From Bacillota bacterium (GTDB lineage: Bacteria > Bacillota > Desulfotomaculia > Desulfotomaculales > Desulfallaceae), in the NCBI GenBank assembly GCA_023439185.1, contig JAEXOR010000004.1:1-64000 (forward strand): a stretch of DNA of 64,000 nucleotides. The letters run 5' to 3'. Position 1 is the stretch's first letter, and each line of letters opens with the position of its first letter. A program made the position numbers and the translations under genes. Below are positions 54,744 through 63,202 of this stretch, piece by piece. Under the pieces are notes generated by a model. The model made no database searches, was not told the DNA's origin, and saw nothing but the letters and a program-made list of their open reading frames with translations.

Positions 54744-55820
54744 GTGTCTAAAATACTATCAAAAAAATTGTTTGGAATAGTATTAATTCTTTGCTTAGCC
54801 CTGGGCGCCTTTACAGGCTGTGGCTCCAACAGCACGCCTGCTCCGGCGGAGCCTACGGCTCCCGCTGTCCGTACGATTACCGATATGGCGGGACGTCAGG
54901 TTACTATCCCTACAGAAATCAAAAGAATTGCCACTCTAGGTTCCGTTCCGGTAGTAAACAGCTTTGTTTTCACCCTGGGCGAACAGGATAAAATCGTCAA
55001 CGGCTTGCCCCCCTTTGCCCGTAATAACCCCCGCTGGAAATATCAACTGATCTTTGCCCCGGAACTGAAAGACAAGCCGATGATGCAGGGCGACCAATAT
55101 ATGCCTAACCTGGAAGAACTCTTCATGGCAGCGCCGGATGTAATATTTGTAATGGAGGACACTTACCTCACCATGTTGGAGGAAAAGGGCTTAAATGTTG
55201 TTTTTCTGTCCTGGCGGGAACCTGAAGATGTCAAACAGGTTATTACCTTGATGGGCGATGTTCTTAACAAACAGGAACAGGCTGCTAAGTATTGCGCACA
55301 TTTTGATAATACGATTAAGCTCATTGCGGAAAAAGTAGCCGCAGTCCCGGAAAAAACTCCGGTGCTATTCAGTGAGTTATCACAATTAAGCCAGTCACTG
55401 CTGATTGTAGACTGGTGGATTAATGCAGCCGGCGGAATCAGCCTGACGGACGACGGCAGAACAGTCGAAGGCTATAACTTTACTATGGAGCAGTTGTTAA
55501 AATGGGACCCGGAAGTGCTGTTCGTTCCTAATGCCAAAGAATATGATTTAGCTTTTTCCGATGAGCGTTTTAAAAATATTCGGGCCGTAAAAAACAACCG
55601 GGTCTATCTTTCACCTATCGGAGCCCACACCTGGGCCTATCGTACTGCAGAGCAGCCTCTGACCGTATTGTGGGCGGCGACGTCAATCTATCCGGAAGTA
55701 TTTAAGGATGTAGATTTAGAGAAAGAAGTTCAAAGTTTCTACTCCGAGTTTTATAAAGTCGATTTGACAGAGGAGCAGGTTAAAGAGATTCTCAGCGGCA
55801 ATCCTGTTCTGCCACAATAA
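54744..55820 (+). CDS. FecB/BtuF-type substrate-binding lipoprotein, first importer
   Basis: A 358-residue solute-binding lipoprotein (GAFTGC, Cys26) of the TroA-like class III fold used for iron complexes, corrinoids and other chelates. It starts TITDMAGRQVTIPTEIKRIA after the signal. GTG 54744 follows GGA by ten bases; the frame begins earlier, inside the radical SAM gene, without need. Delivers the ligand to the permease at 55832. The ligand cannot be read from sequence; radical SAM and DUF364 partners hint at an organic metal complex. Confidence 0.88.
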   Translation: MSKILSKKLFGIVLILCLALGAFTGCGSNSTPAPAEPTAPAVRTITDMAGRQVTIPTEIKRIATLGSVPVVNSFVFTLGEQDKIVNGLPPFARNNPRWKYQLIFAPELKDKPMMQGDQYMPNLEELFMAAPDVIFVMEDTYLTMLEEKGLNVVFLSWREPEDVKQVITLMGDVLNKQEQAAKYCAHFDNTIKLIAEKVAAVPEKTPVLFSELSQLSQSLLIVDWWINAAGGISLTDDGRTVEGYNFTMEQLLKWDPEVLFVPNAKEYDLAFSDERFKNIRAVKNNRVYLSPIGAHTWAYRTAEQPLTVLWAATSIYPEVFKDVDLEKEVQSFYSEFYKVDLTEEQVKEILSGNPVLPQ

Positions 55821-55831
55821 GCGGTTGCGGT

Positions 55832-56845
55832 ATGGGTAAGATGAGAAGAATCTCACTAGTGACCGGCTTAGTTATAGTTTTAATCCTGCTTGTTATCTTC
55901 TCTTTGACCCAGGGACGCTATGGCATAACGCCTCTTACGGTATTCAAAATCCTCCTGGCCCAGGTTATTCCGCTGGAGCCAACCTGGACTGAAACAATGG
56001 AGACGGTAGTGGTTGATGTCCGTCTCCCGCGGATCGGGGCCGGTTTAGTGGTGGGCATGGGTTTAGCGCTTTCCGGAGCAACTTTTCAGGCCATGTTTAA
56101 GAACCCGCTGGTCTCCCCCGACTTGCTGGGGGTATCCACCGGGGCCGCTTTAGGCGCTGCTGCCGCCATCCTGATGCATCTCCCTGCCTTCGGCGTACAG
56201 GTAAGTGCCTTAGGCGGAGGATTACTGGCTGTATTTCTTACCACCAGTATTCCCCGGGCTTTTCGCAACAGCAGTAATATGATGCTGGTCTTAGCCGGTA
56301 TCATCGTAGCCGGTTTTTTGGGCTCTTTGCTGGGTATCTTAAAATATATCGCCGACCCGGAAACTGAACTGGCCACCATTACCTTCTGGCAAATGGGCAG
56401 TCTGGCCACTGTGGAGAACAGGAGCCTGCTGATGGTACTGCCCGCGATGCTGGTTGCTATGGTTATACTCTATGCAATACGCTGGCAGATAAATATTCTT
56501 TCTCTGGGAGAAACGGAAGCCAAGACCCTGGGCATGAATGTGAAACACATGCGCGGACTGGCTATACTGTGTTCCACCATACTAACCGCCTGCGCAGTTT
56601 GTATCAGCGGTTCCATCGGCTGGGTGGGACTGGTGATTCCCCATTTGGGACGTATGCTGGCGGGGCCGGATAATACCCGTCTGACGCCGGTTGTAATCCT
56701 GCTGGGACCTATTTTTATGGGATTTATCGACATGCTGGCGCGTAGCATCACCACCGGGGAAATACCTTTAAGTATTCTGACCGGACTGGTGGGTGCACCG
56801 TTTTTTGCCTGGCTTTTAAGGAAGCAAAGGATGAAAATATCATGA
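55832..56845 (+). CDS. FecCD-type ABC permease, first importer
   Basis: A 337-residue permease of the BtuC/FecCD family with about ten helices. Family marks are RLPRIGAGLVVGMGLALSGA and NPLVSPDLLGVSTGA near residues 60-105, and GWVGLVIPHLGRML late in the chain. It forms a homodimeric channel with the ATPase encoded by the next gene, whose start overlaps by four bases. Confidence 0.94.
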   Translation: MGKMRRISLVTGLVIVLILLVIFSLTQGRYGITPLTVFKILLAQVIPLEPTWTETMETVVVDVRLPRIGAGLVVGMGLALSGATFQAMFKNPLVSPDLLGVSTGAALGAAAAILMHLPAFGVQVSALGGGLLAVFLTTSIPRAFRNSSNMMLVLAGIIVAGFLGSLLGILKYIADPETELATITFWQMGSLATVENRSLLMVLPAMLVAMVILYAIRWQINILSLGETEAKTLGMNVKHMRGLAILCSTILTACAVCISGSIGWVGLVIPHLGRMLAGPDNTRLTPVVILLGPIFMGFIDMLARSITTGEIPLSILTGLVGAPFFAWLLRKQRMKIS

Positions 56846-57618
56846 GACTGGAAGTCGCTAAGATAGCCTATCATTATACTAAACAGCGCCGAGTCTTTTC
56901 GGATATTTCTTTTAACGTAGATCAAGGGGAAATATTTTCGATTCTGGGCCCTAACGGTGCAGGAAAATCTACTCTACTCAGTTGCCTGGCCAATCTGTAC
57001 ACACCAACGGAAGGAGAAGTTCTTCTGGACGGAATTCCTTTGCGCAACATGGATATTCGTCAAATAGCTCTCAAAATAGGGTACGTTCCGCAATTGCATA
57101 TACCTGCCTACGGCTATGCCGTACGGGATTTTGTGGTCATGGGAAGAGCGCCCCATATCGGCAGATTGGCCATGCCTGGAAAAGCAGACTATCAAAAGGC
57201 GGATGAGGCTATAGAAATGCTAGGAATCAGGCATCTGGCCGACCGGTCTTATACCGAACTGAGCGGCGGTGAACGCCAACAAGCCTTGATTGCCAGAGTG
57301 GTTGTGCAAGAGCCGGAATTGATTCTCCTGGATGAGCCCACAAGTCATTTGGACTATGGCAATCAACTACGGACTTTGAAAATGATTAACGCGTTGACAG
57401 CTAAGGGCTATGCGGTCATTATGACCACACACACCCCCGATCACGCCATCTTGCTGGGAGGTAAAATCGGCCTGTTGGACCGGGATGGGCACATGTGTGC
57501 CGGTCCAAGCTCAGAAATAATCTCTGAGCAAAATTTACGCCGGATTTACAGATCCGATATCCGTTTAATTCAGGTGGAAAGCTTGGGACGCAAAGCCTGC
57601 GTTGCCGCTAATTTGTAA
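56842..57618 (+). CDS. FecE/BtuD-type ABC ATPase, first importer
   Basis: A 258-residue ATPase with Walker A GPNGAGKS (near residue 37), LSGGERQ signature, and Walker B LILLDEPTSHLD. It includes YVPQLHIPAYGYAVRDFVVM, the Q-loop stretch typical of iron-complex and cobalamin importers. Overlaps the permease by ATGA. Powers the first importer. Confidence 0.94.
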   Translation: MRLEVAKIAYHYTKQRRVFSDISFNVDQGEIFSILGPNGAGKSTLLSCLANLYTPTEGEVLLDGIPLRNMDIRQIALKIGYVPQLHIPAYGYAVRDFVVMGRAPHIGRLAMPGKADYQKADEAIEMLGIRHLADRSYTELSGGERQQALIARVVVQEPELILLDEPTSHLDYGNQLRTLKMINALTAKGYAVIMTTHTPDHAILLGGKIGLLDRDGHMCAGPSSEIISEQNLRRIYRSDIRLIQVESLGRKACVAANL

Positions 57619-57661
57619 AATCCTCCAATGGTTCAGGTAAGCAAAGAGGAGGCGAAGAAGG

Positions 57662-58726
57662 GTGAAAACTGAAGCGGTAAAAAAAGCCGGTGTATTTCAG
57701 CCGCTCTCCCGGTCCGGAACCGGAGCGCGCCAATGGAGGGGGGCAATACTGCTTGCCTTGCCGGTCCTGCTGTTCGTAATCTCCTTTGCCCTGGGACGTT
57801 ACCCGATTGCTCCCGACCAACTGCTTACCGTTCTGGCGGCCAAAATCTTCGGGCTGGAACGTACCTGGCCCGAAACCCTTGACACCGTTGTCTTTCAGGT
57901 CCGGCTGCCCCGGATCATCGCCGCCATGCTGGTGGGGGCCGCCCTGTCCATTGCGGGAGCCGCTTATCAAGGGATGTTTAAAAATCCCCTGGTATCGCCG
58001 GACATCCTGGGCGCCTCCGCCGGCGCCGGGTTCGGCGCCGCCCTGGCCATTTATTATTCCTTCAGTATCGTCGGCATCCAGGTAGCATCCTTTGTCTTCG
58101 GGCTGGCGGCCGTGCTGCTGGCCTATTCCATCAGCAGCAGAATACGCCACGACCCCATGCTTTCCCTGGTCCTGTGCGGCATCCTGATTGGGACGCTGTT
58201 TACCGCGGGCACTTCCCTGATCAAATACATGGCCGACCCTTACGACAAGCTGCCCGCCATTACTTACTGGCTGCTGGGCAGCCTGGCCTCCATTGATCAC
58301 CGGGACGTTTATTCAATCCTGATTCCCATGCTGGCCGGAGCGGTGCCCCTGTACCTGCTGCGCTGGCGCCTGAATGTGCTGTCCCTGGGCGAAGAAGAAG
58401 CCCGGGCCCTGGGTATCGACACCGGCAGAATAAAACTGCTCGTGATTATATGCTCCACCCTGATGACTGCCGCCGCCGTGTCCGTATGCGGTGTGATTGG
58501 CTGGGTGGGACTTTTGGTTCCGCATCTGGCCCGGATGATTGTGGGGCCCAATTATAAGGTTTTACTGCCGACGGCCATACTGATTGGGAGTTCTTATCTA
58601 TTATTGGTGGACGACCTGGCGCGCCTGATGGCTACGGTGGAAATCCCCCTGGGCGTGCTGACTTCCCTGATTGGCGCTCCTTTTTTCCTGTATCTGCTGC
58701 AACATAGCCGGAGGGGTTGGTCATGA
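57662..58726 (+). CDS. FecCD-type ABC permease, second importer
   Basis: A second BtuC/FecCD permease of 354 residues, about ten helices. RLPRIIAAMLVGAALSIAGA and NPLVSPDILGASAGA repeat the marks of the first, and the late GWVGLLVPHLARMIVGP is present. GTG start behind AGGAGG. Clearly a paralogue of the gene at 55832, so the cluster probably arose by tandem duplication. Overlaps the next ATPase gene by four bases. Confidence 0.94.
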   Translation: MKTEAVKKAGVFQPLSRSGTGARQWRGAILLALPVLLFVISFALGRYPIAPDQLLTVLAAKIFGLERTWPETLDTVVFQVRLPRIIAAMLVGAALSIAGAAYQGMFKNPLVSPDILGASAGAGFGAALAIYYSFSIVGIQVASFVFGLAAVLLAYSISSRIRHDPMLSLVLCGILIGTLFTAGTSLIKYMADPYDKLPAITYWLLGSLASIDHRDVYSILIPMLAGAVPLYLLRWRLNVLSLGEEEARALGIDTGRIKLLVIICSTLMTAAAVSVCGVIGWVGLLVPHLARMIVGPNYKVLLPTAILIGSSYLLLVDDLARLMATVEIPLGVLTSLIGAPFFLYLLQHSRRGWS

Positions 58727-59502
58727 GACTGGAACTTAAAGATGTTACCTGCGGTTATGGAAATAAACCTGTGGTCCACCAGGTTTCCCTGCCCGTTGAC
58801 GCCGGCGAGGTATTATACCTGCTGGGGCCGAACGGTTCGGGAAAGACGACGCTTTTTAAGACCATTCTGGGCTTATTGAAGCTGCAGTCGGGGGATATCC
58901 TCGTCGGCGGCGAGAATATCCGGAACCTGTCGCGCACCCAGATAGCCAAAGTCATGGGCTATATTCCCCAGGCCCATAATCCTCCTTTTCCCTATCAAGT
59001 CCTGGACGTCGTCCTGATGGGCCGGACCGCCCACCTGGGCCCCTTTGCCTCGCCGTCCGACAAAGATATGCAGATAGCGGAAGAAGCCATTGATACTTTG
59101 AACATCTCCCATTTACGGGACAAAATTTATACGCAGATTAGCGGTGGAGAAAGACAACTGGTGCTGATCGCCCGGGCGCTGGCCCAGCAGCCGCAGGTTC
59201 TGATCATGGACGAACCGACTTCCAACCTGGATTTCGGCAATCAAATGATGGTTTTAAAGCAAGTCCGGCAGTTGGCCGGGTTGGGCCTGGCGGTTATAAT
59301 GTCTTCTCATTTCCCGGGGCACGCTCTCTTAAACGCCACCAAGGTGCTGCTGCTGAACAAAGGCAAAACCTTCGGCCCCGGCAGGCCCGAGGAAACGGTC
59401 ACCGAAGAGAGCTTAAAAGAGCTGTTCGGGGTTGACGCTAAAATAATTACCACCGGCCTGAACGGCGGCGAGTCAAAGGTCATTGTACCTTTAACCGACT
59501 GA
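58723..59502 (+). CDS. FecE/BtuD-type ABC ATPase, second importer
   Basis: A 259-residue ATPase. Walker A GPNGSGKT (near residue 35), ISGGERQLV signature, and Walker B VLIMDEPTSNLD with the importer-type YIPQAHNPPFPYQVLDVVLM. ATG 58723 lies in an ATGA overlap with the permease stop; an earlier TTG is in frame but not needed. Partner of the permease at 57662 and the lipoprotein at 59531. Confidence 0.94.
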   Translation: MRLELKDVTCGYGNKPVVHQVSLPVDAGEVLYLLGPNGSGKTTLFKTILGLLKLQSGDILVGGENIRNLSRTQIAKVMGYIPQAHNPPFPYQVLDVVLMGRTAHLGPFASPSDKDMQIAEEAIDTLNISHLRDKIYTQISGGERQLVLIARALAQQPQVLIMDEPTSNLDFGNQMMVLKQVRQLAGLGLAVIMSSHFPGHALLNATKVLLLNKGKTFGPGRPEETVTEESLKELFGVDAKIITTGLNGGESKVIVPLTD

Positions 59503-59530
59503 ATAATTTAAAAAATTGGGAGGGATTAAA

Positions 59531-60658
59531 TTGTTTAGGTTGCAAAGTGTAAAAAAACATGCGTGTTTGTGGCTGATTTTACTCTTTTTCATCGTCCTTG
59601 TCTCGGGCTGCGGAACGGCACAGGAGCCTAAAGAGGCGGAAAATGCCGCCCCGGAAACCGCCGTCCAGGCAGACCGGAACTTCGTCGACGACGCCGGAAG
59701 GACCGTGACCGTTCCCGCTGAGGTTAATAAAACCTTCTCCGTCAGCCCCATAGGCTCAATCATGGTATACACCCTGGCTCCCGATAAACTGATCGGATGG
59801 AATTTTGAGTTTCTGCCGGCGGACGCGGAATTTTTGCTGCCCCAGTACCGGACTTTGCCCAACTTAGGGGGCTGGTACGCCAAAAGCACGTGCAATGTGG
59901 AAGAACTTTTGAAAATTCACCCGGATGTAATTCTTTCCATGGGCGTCATTAATGAAACGTCGGTCTCCCAGGCCGAGGAAATACAGGAGCAGGTGGGCAT
60001 TCCCGTAGTCTTAATCGACACCGGAATTAAAAACCTGGACAAAGCGTATGCAATGCTGGGGGATCTGCTGGGCGAAAAAGCCCGGGCCGAAGAGCTGGCC
60101 GCCTACTGCCACCGGGCTGTAAATGAAATAGCCGAAAAAGCCGCGCAAATTCCGGTCGAAGAACGGGTGACGGTATACTATGCCGAAGGACCGAAGGGGC
60201 TGCAAACCGATCCCAAAGGGTCGCAGCATACCGAGGTGCTGGACCTTGTCGGCGGTATCAACGTCGCCGATGTGATCATGAAAGGCGGGATGGGGATGAC
60301 CGATGTATCCCTGGAACAGGTGCTGGCCTGGAATCCCGACGTGATTCTCTCCCGGTCCGCGGAACAGGGCGGCGCCGTCAACGCAATCCTGACGGATTCA
60401 AAATGGCAGCAGATTGAAGCGGTTAAAAACAACCGCGTCTATCTCATTCCCGACTCACCGTTTTGCTGGTTTGACCGGCCGCCTTCGGCAAACCGCATCA
60501 TCGGGGTGCAGTGGCTGGCCAACCTGCTCTACCCGGAAACCTTTGACCTGGACATGAAAACCGCAATAAAAGAATTCTATTCCTTGTTCTATCATTTAGA
60601 CCTTTCCGATCAGCAGATGGAGACGCTGCTGAAACACTCGCCGGCCGGCGGCAACTGA
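59531..60658 (+). CDS. FecB/BtuF-type substrate-binding lipoprotein, second importer
   Basis: A 375-residue binding lipoprotein (LVSGC, Cys27) of the TroA-like fold. After the signal it has NFVDDAGRTVTVPAEVNKTF and, late in the chain, PFCWFDRPPSANRIIG, found near the ligand in several iron-complex or corrinoid binding proteins. It differs from the first binding protein, so the two importers may take different ligands. TTG 59531 follows GGGAGG by seven bases; TTG 59516 overlaps it. It comes after its permease and ATPase, the reverse of the first importer. Confidence 0.9.
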   Translation: MFRLQSVKKHACLWLILLFFIVLVSGCGTAQEPKEAENAAPETAVQADRNFVDDAGRTVTVPAEVNKTFSVSPIGSIMVYTLAPDKLIGWNFEFLPADAEFLLPQYRTLPNLGGWYAKSTCNVEELLKIHPDVILSMGVINETSVSQAEEIQEQVGIPVVLIDTGIKNLDKAYAMLGDLLGEKARAEELAAYCHRAVNEIAEKAAQIPVEERVTVYYAEGPKGLQTDPKGSQHTEVLDLVGGINVADVIMKGGMGMTDVSLEQVLAWNPDVILSRSAEQGGAVNAILTDSKWQQIEAVKNNRVYLIPDSPFCWFDRPPSANRIIGVQWLANLLYPETFDLDMKTAIKEFYSLFYHLDLSDQQMETLLKHSPAGGN

Positions 60659-60686
60659 TTTATGTGCCGGCACGGGGTGAAAATTA

Positions 60687-61553
60687 TTGTCTGAAGCACA
60701 TGGCCCCGGAATTCACGGGATTCAACTGACCGATGTCACCAAAGAATATTCCGGCAGTCCGAACACTAGAACCTGTGCCTTAAAGGCGGTGAATTTATTC
60801 ATCAAGCCCGGGGAGTTCGTGGGCATAGCCGGGCAGAACGGTTCCGGTAAGACTACGCTGGCCCGTTTGCTGAACGGGCTGCTGCTCCCTTCCGCGGGAC
60901 GGGTTACGGTTAATGGCCTGGATACCCGCCAGCGGCGAATGATCATGGAAATTCGCCGGCTGGTGGGCATGGTTTTTCAGAATCCGGATAACCAGTTGGT
61001 TAGTCCGGTACTCGAGGAAGAAATCGCCTTTGGGCCGGAAAATCTTAACCTGCCCCCCCGGGAGGTCGGCAAACGGGTGGCGGAGGTTTTGCAAATAACG
61101 GGTCTGGACGAATTGCGGCAAAAGTCTCCGCACCAGTTGTCCGGAGGGCAAAAGCAGCGCGTGGCCATTGCGGCGGCCCTGGCCATGCAACCTGATTACC
61201 TGGTGCTGGATGAACCGACTTCCATGCTGGATCAAACCGGCAGGCGGGCAATCATTGAACACCTGCGGGAATTAAACAGCAAACAGGGTATTACCATCAT
61301 CCTGATATCACACAACATGGAGGATTTAGCCGGAGCCGATCGCATCATTATGCTGCACCAGGGCGGTATAGCCGCTGACGCGCCGCCCTGGGAAATATTC
61401 AATCTGGATCACCATGCCGCCGCCCTGAAACCGCCGGATATAACCAGGATGGCTCAAATGCTTGAAAGACGCGGTTACCGGCTGGAACAGCAAATTACCA
61501 CCCTGGAGCAAATGGAGAACAGTATATGCCGGTTATTGAAGTTGACGACTTAA
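60687..61553 (+). CDS. ecfA1: ECF transporter ATPase (EcfA/CbiO type), first
   Basis: An energy-coupling-factor ATPase of 288 residues. Walker A GQNGSGKT (near residue 51), the Q-loop VGMVFQNPDNQLVSPVLEEE typical of the ECF/CbiO group, LSGGQKQRV, and Walker B LVLDEPTSMLD. TTG start behind GGGGTGA. ECF pairs of this kind feed vitamins or cobalt/nickel through an S component; none is visible in the window. It overlaps the second ATPase gene by 28 bases. Confidence 0.93.
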   Translation: MSEAHGPGIHGIQLTDVTKEYSGSPNTRTCALKAVNLFIKPGEFVGIAGQNGSGKTTLARLLNGLLLPSAGRVTVNGLDTRQRRMIMEIRRLVGMVFQNPDNQLVSPVLEEEIAFGPENLNLPPREVGKRVAEVLQITGLDELRQKSPHQLSGGQKQRVAIAAALAMQPDYLVLDEPTSMLDQTGRRAIIEHLRELNSKQGITIILISHNMEDLAGADRIIMLHQGGIAADAPPWEIFNLDHHAAALKPPDITRMAQMLERRGYRLEQQITTLEQMENSICRLLKLTT

Positions 61554-62377
61554 GCTATGCCTACCATGCCGAAACGCCCAATGAGAAAAAAGCGCTGAGC
61601 AATATCTCCCTGTCCATTGAGAAAGGCGAATTCATAGGCATCGTCGGCGCCAACGGCTCCGGAAAGTCAACTTTGATTCAGCACTTCAACGGGCTGTTGC
61701 TTCCTTCCTCCGGCAGCGTTTCCGTGCTGGGACATGATACCCGGCTTTACGGGTCCCAATTGTGGAAATCAGTGGGGCTGGTGTTTCAGTTTCCCGAACA
61801 GCAAATATTTGAAGCCACAGTATCTGACGAACTGGCTTACGGTCTCCGCAACATAGGCCTGAGCCAACCGGAAATTGAAACTCGCGTCAAAGAAGCCCTG
61901 ACAAACGCGGGATTTGCGCCGGAACAGATTCTTGACACCGACCCCCTTTGTTTGAGCGGAGGGCTAAGGCGTCGTATAGCGGTGGCCAGTATTTTGGCCA
62001 TGAAACCGGATATTCTGGTTTTGGACGAACCGACGGCCGGTTTGGATCCCGCAGGCAGCGCCCATATTGTGACGGCCATTAAAAAATACCGGCAGGAACA
62101 GGACGCTACAGTGATTATGGTTTCTCATCACATCAATGACCTTTTAATTCTGTCGGATCGCATCGCCCTGCTGGATAATGGCCGCCTGAAGGCATGGGGA
62201 CCGACCAGAGGTGTCTTGGCCGGTGACGGTTTAAAGGATTACGGCCTGCTGCTTCCGGATTACCTCAAATTGCTGCTCAATTTAAAAAACCGGGGGCTGC
62301 GGGTAAACACCGGAATACTGACCCTGGAAGAAGCCGTTAACGAAATTGACAGGCTCCTGGGGGGAAACAAACGATGA
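61526..62377 (+). CDS. ecfA2: ECF transporter ATPase (EcfA/CbiO type), second
   Basis: A 283-residue partner ATPase. Walker A GANGSGKS (near residue 44), VGLVFQFPEQQIFEATVSDE Q-loop, Walker B ILVLDEPTAGLD. The signature reads LSGGLRRRI, with Leu replacing Gln of LSGGQ, as seen in some asymmetric ATPase pairs. Overlaps the transmembrane subunit gene by four bases. Confidence 0.93.
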   Translation: MPVIEVDDLSYAYHAETPNEKKALSNISLSIEKGEFIGIVGANGSGKSTLIQHFNGLLLPSSGSVSVLGHDTRLYGSQLWKSVGLVFQFPEQQIFEATVSDELAYGLRNIGLSQPEIETRVKEALTNAGFAPEQILDTDPLCLSGGLRRRIAVASILAMKPDILVLDEPTAGLDPAGSAHIVTAIKKYRQEQDATVIMVSHHINDLLILSDRIALLDNGRLKAWGPTRGVLAGDGLKDYGLLLPDYLKLLLNLKNRGLRVNTGILTLEEAVNEIDRLLGGNKR

Positions 62378-63171
62378 AAAAGATGCGCTTGGGAAGCTAC
62401 ACCCCCGGCATTTCGTTAATTCATCAGTTGGACCCGCGCACCAAACTGCTGGGCGGATTGGCGATTATTGTCGTTATATTGGCTGAGCATAACTGGGCGG
62501 TGCTGGTGTCCAATACAATATTAATTTTCGGGGTGCTCCACCTGTCCCAAATAAATCTGAAATCCATTTTATTCAGCCTGAAATGGTTATGGATCATCTT
62601 TTTCCTGAGTTTCGCCGCGCAGTGCGTCTACACTCCAGGGGAACCGTTGTTTAGCCTGGGTCCGGCGACAGTGACCGGAGAAGGCGTTTGCCGGGGCGCG
62701 GCTACATTTTTACGCCTGCTTATTTTGTACCTTACTTCCAGCATCCTGACTATGACTACCGCACCGATGAAGCTGGCGGGCGGACTGGAATATCTTTTTG
62801 CCCCCTTGAACCGGATCAGGATTCCGGTAAACCAGTTTGCCATGCTGACCACCATTGCTTTAAGATTCATCCCCACCCTGCTGGAGGAGGCGGAAACCAT
62901 TATCAAAGCCCAAAAATCCCGTGGAGCGCCATTTGCCTCACCGAAAAAAATGGTGCGCCTGAAAGCTTCCCTGGCTGTGCTCATTCCCCTGGTGGTCGGC
63001 TCACTGCAGAGGGCCACTGATTTGGCTACCGCCATGGAATGCAGATGCTACACGGGCGGACCCCATCACAGCCGGACCAAAAACCTGCATTTCGGCCGCC
63101 GGGATCTGGCGGCGCTGGCTATAACAGCCGCGGTCTGTGTTTTACCCCTGGCCTGTATCCATGGCTGGTAA
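62374..63171 (+). CDS. ecfT: ECF transporter transmembrane subunit (EcfT/CbiQ)
   Basis: The T component, 265 residues with five to six helices. It keeps the two coupling motifs near the C-terminal half: a KAQKSRGAP-type motif (about 186-194) and a second ATAMECRCYTGG-type motif (about 222). It starts LGSYTPGISLIHQLDPRTKL, the usual EcfT beginning. With two ATPases and T present but no S component here, the S component could lie downstream of the window. Confidence 0.93.
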   Translation: MKKMRLGSYTPGISLIHQLDPRTKLLGGLAIIVVILAEHNWAVLVSNTILIFGVLHLSQINLKSILFSLKWLWIIFFLSFAAQCVYTPGEPLFSLGPATVTGEGVCRGAATFLRLLILYLTSSILTMTTAPMKLAGGLEYLFAPLNRIRIPVNQFAMLTTIALRFIPTLLEEAETIIKAQKSRGAPFASPKKMVRLKASLAVLIPLVVGSLQRATDLATAMECRCYTGGPHHSRTKNLHFGRRDLAALAITAAVCVLPLACIHGW

Positions 63172-63202
63172 AGACGCCAACCGCGGAGAAAGGAAAAATT
63201 AT

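Noticed and set aside
57608..58300. 230-codon minus-strand frame
   Set aside because: Antisense to the second FecCD-type permease; its composition is that of a shadow frame.
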